Shown: positions 11,396 through 22,848 of the stretch, piece after piece
Layout: each line of letters begins with the position of its first letter
How positions within the stretch are numbered: the stretch's first letter is position 1
Assembly: GCA_049999765.1 (NCBI GenBank)
Contig: JBNGIQ010009312.1
Location: forward strand, 252,783 to 301,930
DNA: 49,148 nt
Direction: 5' to 3'
Origin: Phaeoceros laevis
Lineage: Eukaryota; Anthocerotophyta; Anthocerotopsida; Notothyladales
Notes under the pieces: model-generated
What the model saw: only the letters and a program-made list of their open reading frames with translations
Databases searched by the model: none
What the model was told of the DNA's origin: nothing
Position numbers and translations under genes: made by a program

Positions 11396-12381
11396 TTAGA
11401 ACACCAGCTCGTGGGGCTTCACCCCAGACTTCAAGCTGAACCTGGCAGCGAGATAAGATTTCAAGTCTGGAATCTTTGCAATGGCAGCTCCCAACAAGCT
11501 GTCTATTGATTTCTGATCTTCCCTTTTCTCTGGCGACAGCCCCGTCAACTCTTTCTGTGAAGGAAATGAAGGCCACAAAAGTCAGGGCTGATCTGCACAT
11601 ATCAAAAGGGGTAGGACATCCAATAACCTGCTACTGAGAGTTCAATGCACGGTTCAGAGAACCGCTAACCTCCTTGTCGGCTTCGAAAAAAGCGCTCTCG
11701 CTCTTCTCCTTCTTTTCTACCTCACGCTTGAAATAAGCATCGTTGAACTTGGTCAAAGCCGGTGTAGCGGAGGCAATGTCGACTTTCGTGGAGGTGGCAA
11801 TAGCATAGGTCTGATTCACTCTTCTGAGAGGCACACCGTTCACCTTAAAAGGACCTGAGGGCACCCGTAACAAGGAGGCCCTAAGATCCAAATTGACTTG
11901 TAAAAAGGATGAAAAACAAGACCCCGAGATACCACAAAACCTACCAGTGACCAGCAGGAGCCCTGACTCTAGCTGCTTCAAGAAAACCACACGCTTGCCC
12001 TTGAAGTGACCAGCCAGCAGAATCAGGACAGTGCCGGGAGTAATGCTCGCCCTGGAAAATCCACAATAATCAGCACAGATCGATCACCTGCATCCGGCCA
12101 CTGTGAAGTTTTGAATTCGGCTGCACCAACCTAAGCTTCGGAGGATTGATCACTTTGTTCTTGCGCAGAGCCTTGGGAACATCATCAGCGGGGTAAAGCT
12201 TGGGAGCCTTCACCTGAGGTGCGGCAGGCGCCACAGCCTTAGCATGAGTGGGCAATGAACCTCCATTCTTAGCTTTGATAGCCCAAACCCCCCGCTTGTG
12301 ATACATTGCGGACCGTGAATATCGACCCACCCCCCGCACAAGCTCCTTGTTGCGGGAAGCTCTAGCCGGCTTCGGTGCCAT
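11396..12381 (-). CDS. RPL6: 60S ribosomal protein L6 (eL6)
   Basis: Four exons (12381-12131, 12051-11945, 11854-11670, 11554-11396) encode 233 residues, the same length as Arabidopsis RPL6. Reading frame is kept across all junctions with phases 2, 1 and 0. Diagnostic segments are [20 protein letters not shown] near the N-terminus, ASITPGTV followed by [20 protein letters not shown] (the KOW-like core), [18 protein letters not shown], and the C-terminal [16 protein letters not shown]. It is a structural protein of the large ribosomal subunit. Its start codon lies 285 bases from that of SF3a60 on the other strand, so the two probably share a bidirectional promoter. The 397-base stretch between RuvBL2 and RPL6 (10999-11395) holds only their convergent 3' ends. 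Confidence 0.97.
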
Positions 12382-12666
12382 TGCTCAAGCCTGAAGCTGA
12401 ACAGAATGTAGCGTGAACCCCTGACCCTTGAACCCACTCTTCGCGGGCGGAGTGACAACGACGTCAAAACCTGATTCTGTGCCCAGCTTTTCAGGTTCCC
12501 CGAAGTTTTGTTGCGAGGCCTAAACTTGGCTAGAGAGTCTAGGTTGGACTTACGAGTTTGAACTCTACAGTGCTTTGACGCAGGAATTGCCTTTCGGAAC
12601 CCGCAGACGTCCATACGGGAGCTCGCATCATCTTGACTTGCTGAGTGTCTGCTTCGTTTGGTCATC
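12382..12666. promoter_or_regulatory. 285-base divergent promoter shared by RPL6 and SF3a60
   Basis: The start codons of RPL6 (minus) and SF3a60 (plus) are separated by 285 bases that contain both 5' leaders. No telo-box or clear TATA box is visible. A GACGTC core (ACGACGTCAAAA) sits near 12460 and could bind bZIP factors. Sharing is inferred from spacing only. Confidence 0.5.
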
Positions 12667-15600
12667 ATGTCGGCGACACTGCTTGAGCAGACTAGGGCAG
12701 CTCATGAGGAGGTGGAAAAGGTGGAGCGCTTGGTAGTGAAGGATATGCAGACAGAGTCGAAATCTCACAAGGAGCGCCTGCACCAGAGTCACCGCGTCGC
12801 CAACATGCTGGAGGCAATTATGACCAACACTTCTCGCCTTGTGAGTCCGCTGCCTATCTCCTCCTGCCGCTTGTGTTGGTTGCTTCTCAGCTCAATATGT
12901 TTTTGCCGGCACACCTCCAGTGACGTACGGTGCTTTCAGATCGAAATCTACGAAGACCGAGACAATGCTAGAAAGGACGAAATTTCTGATCTGGGAGGAC
13001 AAAGTGTAAGTGGGCAGAACGTGTTCAGCGTGTTCTACGAACGTTTGAAGCAGGTATTTTCACAATCCTAACGTTTTCTTTGCATTTGACTTGTGTTTTT
13101 GGTGTGTCTTGATCACCTTGAGTGGCATCACTGCTGCGCTGGTGTGTCAATAGTGTCGTGGTCCGAATGTCAGAGCCGGTCTTTGTCCCAGTATGACGGT
13201 CTCAGTTTGGGGGATGTTTTAGATTCGGGAGTACCACAGGAGGTATCAGAATGCACGTGTGGTAGATGATGTGGAGGACACTGACGACCTTTTGAAGGAG
13301 GAGCCATACGTTGAGTTCAGTGGAGAGGTTGGTCTACTTCTGCTGTTCTTTGTCTTGAGGATCATTTTTCAAGTTAGCAGCAGGTATCTTTTTTTTTGCA
13401 GTATGGCATGCTAGCTAGAGAGCTATTTCCTGAAGGTAGCGTGTGTGATGGATTTATTCAGGAGGCTTATGGGCGGTATCTTGATTTGCACGAGCTTCAT
13501 AATCGTTACATCAATTTAAAATTTGGGCAGCCGATTGAGTACTCAGCATTTCTGAATGAATTTCACCAGACTCATACAATTCCCCGCAATCAGAAGCAGA
13601 CCAAGTAAGCAGTTCTGTGGCAGTCTCCTTTGGTTCCGCTACTTGGGTGTCCTCTTTGAAGATTTAGGATGAACTTTTGCTCTTTGGCTGACTCTCCATT
13701 TTTTCCTGCAGGGGATATGCTGAGTACCTTGCAGCCCTAACAGAATATCTGACTTCTTTTTTTAATCGCACTCAACCACTCCAAGATCTTTCACGAATTT
13801 TTGCAAAGGTTTGATTAATGAACTTACCTCTTGTATCATTCTGCATCCACCTTCGAACCTCCTCAGGATTTCATGACCATGATTGATGAAAATTCCCGTT
13901 TAGTCCTTCTAATAATTGTTCACTTGAGGCCTTGTTTTTTTCTGTACTTGCCATTTGTTTGCCAAAATGACAGGTTGAGGCAGATTTTGAAGAACAATGG
14001 AGCAAAGGTGCTGTTGAAGGATGGCAGGATAAAGGATCTGGAAATGGTGAAGTTTTACTCTTAGAAGGACCACCAATTGACCTAGATCAGTTCGATAGCG
14101 TGGAAGCGATGGTTCAGCTCGGCTCTGAAAAGCTTAAGCAGGTCAGTAAACCTTGTTGAAGATGTGTTTGATCACACATGGCCTAGCAGGCTATCTTCGT
14201 TAATGTTTGAGGATATGGCACTGACCTTGTCTGGTGTTTTATTATCTATATGGGTTCTCTGTTTGGTTTCATCTTCAGGCTTTGGCTTCAAAGGGTCTGA
14301 AAGTAGGAGGAACTCTTCAGCAAAGAGCAGAAAGATTGTTCCTGACAAAGGTGAACTCTCCTCTTAGTCTTCTATCCGTTGTCCTAGACAGTGGCCAGTT
14401 GACAGCATGGGTCAGGAGGTCAAGCTAGGCTACGTGCATTGTTGTGATTGAGGTAGCTGTCAACGGTTCTCCTTTTAAATGGTTGTCATTAACATTTGGT
14501 GCAGGCGTGGAATATCATACTCTTCAGAGTTGGTGAATTTTCTTTCAGTAAACTACAAATATGTGTTTAGTCTACATGCTACTAAGGTGTTCTTGCTGTC
14601 CATCTCTGAAAGTTCACTTGGTTTGAGATGTAGAGAATGCTAATGTGTGCCAGGTCGATTCCTTATTTCATTGGTCACTTGCAGTCTCAGTCTTTGGAAG
14701 AACTTGATCGCAAACACTTTGCAAAAGGACATCCTTTGTTACAAAAGAAAGCACCAGAAGAGGCTACCCAGCAGGTGGCAGCGTTCAAGGACGTGGCGCT
14801 TGCCGAAGTGAAGTTGCAACGACTATGCCAGCTGCTACATGAGGTTGACAAGCTGATTCATGGCTAATGAGTGACATGTTTGTCGGATGCTTTTGGACCA
14901 CTGTACCATTGAGCATGTTTATTGGGATGGCCTTGGTCAAAATTTTGACTGAAGATTGCAATGTACAGGCTATTGAAGCGACCAAAGCACATGTCGAGAA
15001 AAAGCATGCTTTGACTTATGAGGAGATCGAAGCAGAGCGTGAGGAAGTGAGTCACGTCACCTGGCAAACTTCTCTGTGAAATTTACAGAAGATTCCAGCT
15101 GTATCTAAACATAAGAATGCTCCATCATCTTCCTTATTTAAGTACCCCAGCATGTGTCTTTTTTTTCTACCGTTGCTGTTCACAGCTCTGAACTTAAGCT
15201 GCCAATGTGTCTAGGAGGATGTTCAAGCCGAAAGTGAGAGCGATGATGAGGAGCAGCAGATCTATAACCCTTTGAAACTTCCCATGGGCTGGGATGGCAA
15301 GCCTATTCCATATTGGCTGTACAAGCTTCACGGACTTGGGCAGGTATACATACATGAGGTCTCATCTGACACTTTGTTGCGAGCCATGGTTTGCCCTAAC
15401 CTGCTCTGCAATTTCCTTATATGCAGGAATTCAAATGTGAGATCTGCGGGAACGATAGCTACTGGGGGAGGAGGGCCTTCGAGCGCCATTTCAAAGAGTT
15501 TCGACATCAGTATGGCATGAGATGTTTGGGAATTCCAAACACCAAGAACTTTCACGAGATTACTTCCATCAAGGTTGGTGAGAGCGTAGGCTTGTCTTTG

Positions 15601-15806
15601 GTACGAAGCCCAGAGATGCATCTCTTTTCAACCATGGTGATGTCCCGTGGTATGTGCAGGATGCCAGAGCCCTTTGGGAGAAAATTCAGGAGAGGCACGG
15701 TGTCAATAAGTGGCGTCCAGATTTAGAGGAAGAGTATGAAGACCAGGATGGAAATGTGTACAACAAGAAAACATATACCGACCTGCGAAGGCAGGGCCTC
15801 CTGTAA
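12667..15806 (+). CDS. SF3A3: splicing factor 3A subunit 3 (SF3a60)
   Basis: Twelve exons encode 510 residues (Arabidopsis homolog about 504): 12667-12840, 12940-13053, 13223-13327, 13462-13604, 13712-13808, 13974-14141, 14279-14350, 14685-14843, 14969-15046, 15215-15343, 15427-15573, 15660-15806. All introns are GT-AG and the frame closes exactly. The protein is a U2 snRNP subunit needed for prespliceosome assembly. The N-terminus [20 protein letters not shown] matches plant SF3a60. A SAP-like motif ([20 protein letters not shown]) lies mid-protein. The C-terminus has [20 protein letters not shown], a U1-type C2H2 zinc finger ([19 protein letters not shown], then RHQYGMRC) and [10 protein letters not shown]. 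The start at 12667 is favoured over an in-frame ATG at 12658 by homology. A PPR-free, ordinary housekeeping gene. Confidence 0.96.
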
Positions 15807-16495
15807 TTGCGATAGTAATAGGTCTGGCTTTCGGACTCAATTTTTTGGATACGTCCACACAGTGAGGTGGAAGGTGACGTGCGATTGGCGTGGGCTACAA
15901 GGAGACGGAATAGCGGAGGATAGTAGGCGTACCGGAAATTTGAACTTCAGTTTTTTGTTCTCGCCGATTGGACGAGCATCTCTAGTCAAATGTCAAATCG
16001 CGGGAGTTAGGGCGGATATGAGGAAATGACGATATTCTCACACTTCATTCCCTTGCATTCGGCGTCGTAAACGGTAACAGATAAATCAGATCACACCTGC
16101 CGGGTTTAGTACATCTGCTGATTGGTAAACACCGTTGCACTCAATTAGCAGGATAAATTTTACTAAATGCTCGGAACTCTGCGACTCCGAGCCACAGATT
16201 CAAAGCACTCACTAGAAAGATGGGGAACAATCGCTACCAGTAGTATAAGTTAGTTCCAAAGAGCTTTTCTAACGGAGGAGACCAAACACAAAACGACTCT
16301 ACGAGACTACGACTAGATATCAGTTAGTCACGTTCTCAACAGTTTGTCTAGCCTGCCAACTTCGAGATCCTAAGTCTACCGCGGTTTGACCTTCTCTAGG
16401 AGTTATTCGCAAAAAAAATGGGTGGAAACATGAATGGCTCTACATCTACACTTCAGAAAATCCTATTGACCTGGAGGCAAGTCACTAGTATGCTG
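15807..16495. other. intergenic between convergent SF3a60 and GAUT genes
   Basis: This 689-base stretch contains the 3' ends of two convergent genes. I see no reading frame with recognisable similarity, no RNA gene and no clear repeat. Confidence 0.5.
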
Positions 16496-18545
16496 TTACT
16501 TTTCGAAGTTGCACAATGAGACAACATCCAAGCTATAGTTTACGTATTTAGTCCAGTACTCTTTGTACTGGGGCAAGGCAATATCCAGCCATGGCTTCAT
16601 GTTCCCATTGTAGTGGATAACTGCAGCATTCTTGATCTTCTCGGGGCTGATGTTCGGGTTGTACCCTAGACCAAGGAGGTGCCATGACTTGTCCAAGGGT
16701 ACTGTTGTCTTGTAAAACGTCAGTAAGCCTGGCGCAAGAGTTCCTAACCTCCACAAGGAATGCCCCTCGTTCTGCAGGTAGGAAGGTCAAGAACTTAAGA
16801 AAAGATCTTCAGCATGCTTCACCTTGGATCGACAAGAATCAAGAAAGAAAGACAGACTCATACCTGTGTCTGCCAGTGATGGTACTCTTCTGTACATTTG
16901 TGTTTCCTCCAGGCGTCCAGGTCGAAAATGTTGACTCCAAAAGCCCAGCCACAAGAATTGGGATCGAAGTGATTTCGAATCAGAGGGTTTGCAAAGTTTA
17001 TATACTTGTCCAGTCGGTGAAAGGAACCAAAACAAGTCTCCACAGCACCATTCACCTTGCCTCCCAGATTGACTTCCCAAAGTGGAGTGAGATCTTTCTG
17101 GACAACAATATCCTCATCCAGAAGGAGAATCTTGCGCAGCTTCGGGAACATCTCTGGTAGATAAAATTTAAGGTAACTTAGCAGAATATGCTTTGGGTTG
17201 CCAACATTAAACTTGCTGGTATCCAGGGTGCTGTTTTCCACGGAGCTGAAATAATAACGCAAGTACTCGGGGGACTCCAGTTGCCGCAAAAGAGGAACAT
17301 AAGATGGCGTCAAAAACTTGAAATCCTCAACCGACTTCACCTCTACATGGGCTTTCAGAGGTGGACGTTTCTTGAACCATACTTGCATAGCTGCCACATT
17401 CATCTTGTCTGTCACGATATGAAAAACATGCTTCTTGGTGTTTTTCGTGTTCTTCACCGTGGAATGCACCGCCACAGCTGTTCCGATGATACTGTCTGAC
17501 AGTATCACGTAGTGAAATAATTTAGGATCCTCCAGCTGAGGCAAAGGGGTGACTTCAGGCCTGTACTGTTCTGGATCCGAGACGAAGGACGCCATCAGTC
17601 TCATGGTCAAGCAATGGAGACTCTTGGGAACCGACTTGGCAGCAATAAGGCTGGCCACTGATCCCTGCTTCTTCACTTTGGCGAGCTGATAGTTTGTTTG
17701 AAACAGCTGGTCCTTCAACCTCTGCATATTGAGCTCATCGTCAAAGAAATGCTTATAATCCTGTATGCTTTTCCTGGTCAACCTGAAGAGCTCATTCATG
17801 TCTGTTTCAAACCGCCTGTAATGCTCCTGATTGAGCTCATCGCTGTCATCAAGGAGTGCTTTATTCTCAGCTCGTCTTAGCAGCTCCGCATAACCCTGCT
17901 CCTGCTCCGTGAAAGTATCGGTCACCCTTGTCATGTTTAGCTTCCCTTGACGAGCCATGTTTCCATACGCTTTGATGACCACAAGATGCTGTTTTGCCAG
18001 CTTGACCAGCTGCCGAGCCCTGACCTTGTAGGGATCGGGCCGTGACCTAAAGGTGAGGAAGTTGCGAGCATGGGAATGCGCTGAATCCGCGGAGCCGTGA
18101 GTGGTGTCAAAATCCACAGACGTGCCCGCCTGACAAGAGGAAACAATTCGTGTCAGCTCAAAAGAGGCGCATCAACCACACCGACAGAGCTGAAACATGG
18201 GAGCCCATCCGCAGATCTGATCACTCGTCACACACTCCACAGCAGACGGGGTGGTGAATCAGACAACAACCCAGATCCTCCACCAGATCGACAGAAAGTC
18301 AGGCCACACACAGGGCAAGCAATGCAAACAAGCAAGGAAGGAAGGAGCCAAGGAGGCAAGCTGATTGTGGTGCAGGCGGCGCAACGAACCGGCACGACGT
18401 CTGAGCTGCCACGGAAGAGCAGGCCTGCTGTCACCAGGAATGCGAGGAAGAGGATGCAAGAGATGATTGTTCTGTAGCTGATCCCATTGTGACTCGCCGC
18501 ATTGTGCCAGGAGCGGCTCAAGGAGCGGCCCATCCGTGCCGCCAT
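16496..18545 (-). CDS. GAUT-family galacturonosyltransferase (GT8)
   Basis: Three exons (18545 to about 18390, 18129-16864, 16771-16496) give about 565 residues, as expected for GAUT8/QUA1-type or GAUT9-type enzymes. The family is Golgi type II membrane proteins that build homogalacturonan or related pectin backbones from UDP-GalA. Exon 1 supplies a short basic tail and one membrane anchor (TIISCILFLAFLVTAGLLF). The stem region is rich in charged helices. The GT8 domain shows the metal-binding DxD in LLLDEDIVVQKDL, the substrate loop NGAVETCFGSFHRLDKYINF, DPNSCGWAFGVNIFDL, and the C-terminal HYNGNMKPWLD (HxxGxxKPW). The end of exon 1 is uncertain: I chose a GTTCGT donor in phase 0, and GTs a few codons earlier would also keep frame. 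The start is ATG 18545. Confidence 0.92.
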
Positions 18546-18744
18546 GGCCGAGCTGCGCAGATGGGAGCACTGAGAGCTTACGTGCCATTCACATCGGCTC
18601 TTGAGCCCACGAGCAGGACGCCGCGCCGTGCGGTAAAGCAACGAAAACTAACCGCGTAGGCCGAGTAGACACGACCGTGACAAGCCTCGACTGCGGCAGT
18701 GGCAGCGCCACATGCGGAATTTTATTCAACGAAAAGAAAGCTGA

Positions 18745-19827
18745 TTACGACGGGGGCTGCCTAATGATGACAGGTACGTCGCCGGAACTTGAAGTTTCAT
18801 TTTCAACCCTATTTTCCGGTGGCGGAAGCTGCTTTGTGTGTCGCCATTCCGCTATGGTCGGTGCGGGCAGCGGACCCTTTTCCTTCTTCGTGAGAGACCA
18901 GTCGAATACATGGTCCATTGCGAATCTTTCTTTCTGGTAGAGCTGAAAAAAAATGGTCTTCAAGAAATGGTAATCAGGCTGTTGCTTGACCCCGAGAGAT
19001 TGGCAATGCCGGAAGTAGTCAGCGAACTCTGGAGGATAGCCCTCGCACAATGTGACCTCAGGTATGGCTTTCAGCTCTTTCAGCTTCTCGTACTTGGCCT
19101 CCTTGGTGGCCGCTCGTTTGCTTAGCCCTTGCCAGGGAAGGCTGCCCCGCAGGAAGTACATGAGCAAGTATCCCAGGGACTCCATATCGTCACATTGGGC
19201 CACTTGGGCTCCGATGTGAGTGTTGAAGCTAGCAAATCGGGATTTGCCCTGGAAGCTGCTGCTCGGCTTTTCCAGGGACTCAGGGTACGGCATACAAGCT
19301 GCCATGTCTATGATGTACACCAGGTTGTGATGCTTATGGTCCATCAGGAAGTGGCCGGGTTTTATGTCTCTGTAAACAAAGCCTTGGGAGTGTATATACC
19401 TCAATCTTTCGATCAGCTGGTCTGCCAGAAGGAGAACCGTTTTGAGGGAAAACTTGCCACCGCATGACTGCAACAGGTCCTCCAAACTAGGCCCCAGGAG
19501 ATCCGTCACCAAGGCATTGCAATGACTGTGGCCGCCTGCATTTTGCAGCTGGTATGGGCCATACCACAGAGCCTTCGGAATCCCAATCCCTCCCTGAAGG
19601 GTTTTGTGCACCTGTACCTCATGCAGGATAGTTCCCAGAGGGTCCACAGGTTCCAGCTTGACTGCTACCTCATGACCAGTCTCCGTGTCTCTGCCTATAT
19701 GAACGGATCGGGATTGGCTGCCTGTGAGGGGGCGGCCTTTGAAGTGGACAAGGTCGTCTTTGAGCTTGCGCACGAAGATCCCATTCAGCTGGTACTTGCC
19801 TCCAACAAGGCTCTGATGAGGCTCCAT
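18745..19827 (-). CDS. casein kinase 1-like protein, predicted pseudokinase, intronless
   Basis: A single 360-residue frame carries the CK1 fold: LLGPSLEDLLQSCGGKFSLK, ADQLI, DDMESLGYLLMYFLRGSLPW, EFADYFRHCQSLG and DHVFDW. Family CK1 kinases phosphorylate acidic or primed Ser/Thr sites, but key residues here are changed. The glycine-rich loop GSGSFG is replaced by TGSQSR, with an insertion of about 14 residues before it. The HRD motif is YRD (152-154), the Mg-binding Asn after KPD is His159, and DFG is DMA (174-176). The ATP lysine (VAVKLE, Lys57) and the helix-C Glu70 remain. The frame is fully open, so the protein is probably expressed but inactive or atypical. Plant CK1 genes normally have many introns, so an intronless copy suggests retroposition. 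An AATAAA lies about 20 bases after the stop. It ends 199 bases upstream of the GAUT start, on the same strand. Confidence 0.88.
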   Translation of the reverse strand: MEPHQSLVGGKYQLNGIFVRKLKDDLVHFKGRPLTGSQSRSVHIGRDTETGHEVAVKLEPVDPLGTILHEVQVHKTLQGGIGIPKALWYGPYQLQNAGGHSHCNALVTDLLGPSLEDLLQSCGGKFSLKTVLLLADQLIERLRYIHSQGFVYRDIKPGHFLMDHKHHNLVYIIDMAACMPYPESLEKPSSSFQGKSRFASFNTHIGAQVAQCDDMESLGYLLMYFLRGSLPWQGLSKRAATKEAKYEKLKELKAIPEVTLCEGYPPEFADYFRHCQSLGVKQQPDYHFLKTIFFQLYQKERFAMDHVFDWSLTKKEKGPLPAPTIAEWRHTKQLPPPENRVENETSSSGDVPVIIRQPPS

Positions 19828-20462
19828 CTGATCACACCTCTCTGGAGCCTGGCTGCCTTGCCCTGCATCTACTTCTACTCCCTTTTATTATCAGCTTGGA
19901 ATTTCAACCGGCAGTCTTTTGGTGGTCTGGTGACTCTGGTCGTCAGGTCGGGACTGTGAATTTGAACACTCCGTTACCTCAGTCCTTTGCCTCCCAGCGA
20001 GCTTTTGCGATGACGTTCTATATCCGACCAGCAGCTCCATTCGGGTGAGTATTTCATACATCACCCCTGGCCTGTCACTTTGTGTGCATTATCTAGTCAG
20101 ACGGGAGACTTCAGAGCAGTCACACTTACATATCTTCAAATTGTTAGAAATGGAATATTAGTCAAATCTGTGACGGTAATACTGTATGCCTGGGAAGGTG
20201 AAGGCGAAGACGACTAAGGCGGAGTTACTGCCGTAAGTTCGTAGCTCCTTTTCCATGTTTCCTGCTAAACTAGTGGAGTTCGACATGCAGCAAACGTGCA
20301 CGGCAGGTATCCTACAGGGAGGCATCCGGTTTGCTACCCGTTGCCTGGGACGGATGGAACTAACTCATTACTAGTCCGAAATCTAATGCCTTCCGTTTCT
20401 TCGCCACGAACTTCTCCCAGGAAGATGGTGCTGAAGAGGATCGATGCAACAGGAGCAGCAGC
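19828..20462. other. intergenic between divergent CK1-like and TAF7 genes
   Basis: This 635-base segment separates two start codons on opposite strands and must contain both promoters and leaders. Several AGGT and CAG strings could mark 5'-UTR introns for TAF7, but I cannot assign one. No other feature is recognisable. Confidence 0.4.
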
Positions 20463-21092
20463 ATGGAGGAGCACTTCATCCTGAGGGTGCCCCCGGGTGT
20501 GGCCGAGCGGCTGGAGCGTGTACTCAACGAGGATCCATCTGCCGAGAACGATGCCTCCATCGACCTTTCCTTCCTGGAAGACGGCCGGACGGGTACCTTT
20601 GTCATCGGCAACGACTCTTTCCCTGCGGCTCTGCTCGACCTGCCTGCTGTCGTGGAGTCTTACAAGACCTACGACCGCAATGTGCTCATCAAAACAGCGG
20701 ATGTAGGCCAGATGATTTTGGTTGGGGAGGTTCAGCAACCCGGCGTTTTGGAGCACAGGCACGGTATCACGCCTCCCATGAGAGACGCCAGAAGACGCAG
20801 GTTTCGCAAGAATCCGGACATTAATCCGGACATCGTGCACTTGATTGAGAACGATTTGCTAACGGTTATGGCGGGAGGGAGTGTGAGGGATGGGGATGTG
20901 GAGCTGGTGGAGCATGAGGAGGATGTAGAAGAGGGTGCAGAGGAGGAGCAAGGAGTAGCTTCTCTACCTCCTGCTGCTTCCGTCTCAGCCAGCAAGAGCA
21001 CTGCTGCTGCTGCTTTGGCGCCGGCAGAGCAGGGGGCAGAGGGGAGCCGTGACTTGATGGATGCAGACGAGGATGAGGACGATGAGGACTGA
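20463..21092 (+). CDS. TAF7: TFIID subunit TAF7
   Basis: A single exon encodes 209 residues, close to Arabidopsis TAF7 (about 203). The TAFII55 N-terminal domain is complete: EEHFILRVPPGVAERLERVL at the start, GTFVIGNDSFPAALLDLPAV, VESYKTYDRNVLIKTADVGQ, and the basic RHGITPPMRDARRRRFRK followed by NPDINPDIV. TAF7 binds TAF1 within TFIID and restrains its activity until initiation. The C-terminal 60 residues are low complexity and strongly acidic, ending in a run of Asp/Glu. The start is chosen because homologs begin MEE-FILR. The upstream frame is open for a short way but has no similarity. Confidence 0.94.
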   Translation: MEEHFILRVPPGVAERLERVLNEDPSAENDASIDLSFLEDGRTGTFVIGNDSFPAALLDLPAVVESYKTYDRNVLIKTADVGQMILVGEVQQPGVLEHRHGITPPMRDARRRRFRKNPDINPDIVHLIENDLLTVMAGGSVRDGDVELVEHEEDVEEGAEEEQGVASLPPAASVSASKSTAAAALAPAEQGAEGSRDLMDADEDEDDED

Positions 21093-22552
21093 TGACCACA
21101 GGTTTGGTTAAATGGTTCGGCCCTGAATCCCATCATCACGCCAAAGACCGGCGCCATTCTCTGCAACGAATGACCTCGTCAACGTGGGTCAGTCAAGTAG
21201 AGCACTGTGAGCTTATTATTGGGCTTACATGGGCTAGACTTGGCGGCCTCTGTTGATGATATGCACGTAGCTGAAGTCGTTGGTCTTTAAGAGGCACCGC
21301 AGGTTATTCCGCGCAAAGTCTTATAGCACTCTAGATGTGCACAGGTTTGTCAAGCAATACGGCTGCAATAATCCGGTGAAGACAAGCATGGTACCAGGTT
21401 TGCAAACACCCTTCTGTCTACACAAGTCCATGTCATCAGGCCGGTGAAAACTTGGATTGTTTGATGCAGTGCTTCAACAACCCCAAACTTTGTATAACCA
21501 GAAGACTTCGTGGGCAGCAACTATGCTAGAGTAGAAAGGGCTGCGGCCAGCTGTACCCAATAGCTGGTCTTTCCTGAGTAGGCTCCTTGACTTCAACTGT
21601 ATGCTGAATTGATCATGTAATGAAACGAAGAGACTCTAACCCCTCTCAGATCTGTCACGTAGTAGCATCACAAGGAATCACAATACTCATCAAGTCCCTA
21701 CCTCTCATGCCTCCATGCGTCTGCCACAACTTATTGGATCTAAGGATCTGTCAATAAGGTCAATAGACTGTCTGTATGTGACACCGGTCCCCTATTGTGC
21801 AGCAGTAGGTGATGAGGGTGGTCAAGGCTCTTGTTGCAGCGGATAGAGCAGCCAACAACATCCAGGAAGCCGACCCTTTTCCCTTTTATGCCTTGCACCG
21901 AACGCAAAGCCACACAGCCTGTAGTACACACCGTATTACATTTCGCAACTAATTACAGTTGCTTGGTAATGGGCCTACTTGGGAACAATCCACAAGGTCA
22001 GATACGCCATGTGCATACGAACACTTCACATGTGTTGCACGTCCGTCCAGCTATTGGGGCACACATCGTGTCCAGCGCCTCACCCAAGGTGGGGAAGAAT
22101 CAATCCTTGGATCCTCGGATGGGTGTGCCCCCAGGGCCCCCCACCACTTCAGTATCTAAGTCTTAAAGTAAGCAACAAATAAAAAACAGGGCCTCCTAGT
22201 TGTGAAAAGATCCTTCATACATAAAATGACCAACTATTCAACAAGGAGAAACTTGCGAGAAGACTACAAGAGTGAGTTGAGCTGCTAAACTACGACGCAA
22301 CGTGGAAGAATGCAACAGCATTTCTTTCGTGATTCCGGGCGGCTGGAGTTAAGTTGTTGGCTTTCGGAATCACGACGATGTCATCCTTGGAAACCAGCCG
22401 CAGACTAAGTGGTCAAAGGAGTCAAGCTAAGCGGCGCCGGATAGTACAGGCTAAAAATGCATGTAGATGCCTCTATTGTGCATGTTGGAGGCAAAAGGTG
22501 TACGGGACGAGGCACGTGCACGTATGCTGTTCCCGCATGGTAAACGCCTGTA
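21093..22552. other. intergenic region downstream of TAF7
   Basis: About 1.46 kb with no recognised protein or RNA gene. The first few hundred bases should be the TAF7 3' end. The right edge abuts the miniature element. Open frames in this stretch are short, overlap each other and carry no motif. Confidence 0.45.
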
Positions 22553-22848
22553 AGGTGGTTTCGCATGATGACGGTTCCGGCTCCGGTATCCTCTCCGCGA
22601 CAAAAAAATGTAAGGGGTGGTCCCTAAATTAAGGCTCCTGTAGCGGGTTCCTCAAAACCCGTTGGGCGGGTCTACAGTACAATTCTCCGGTTCCGGTATA
22701 GCGCTCTCGACCAATCAGCGCGACGTGTTATTTTCCTTTACCAATCAGCGCGACGCATCACTTTCTTTCCATCCAGTTCATGCGCATGTCCGGGCTCCGG
22801 TTCCGGGAAAAGAATCGGAGCCGGAACCGTCGTCATGCGAAACCGCCC
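22553..22848. mobile_element. miniature inverted-repeat element (296 bases, TA flanks)
   Basis: The left end (22553-22586) and the reverse complement of the right end (22848-22816) match over about 33 bases with only a few differences. The shared core is GGTTTCGCATG, then GACGGTTCCGGCTCCG. TA dinucleotides flank both ends (22551-22552 and 22849-22850), as in Tc1/mariner-type insertion. Inside are two copies of ACCAATCAGCGCGACG, several CCGGTTCCGG motifs and a short hairpin (AACCCGTTGGGCGGGTCT). No transposase frame is present, so it would be non-autonomous. It lies about 1 kb upstream of the AP2/ERF start. Confidence 0.7.

Noticed and set aside
13396-13461. Upstream extension of SF3a60 exon 4 to the AG at 13401
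   Set aside because: The extra codons ([12 protein letters not shown]) break the conserved [14 protein letters not shown] junction; the AG at 13460-13461 restores it.
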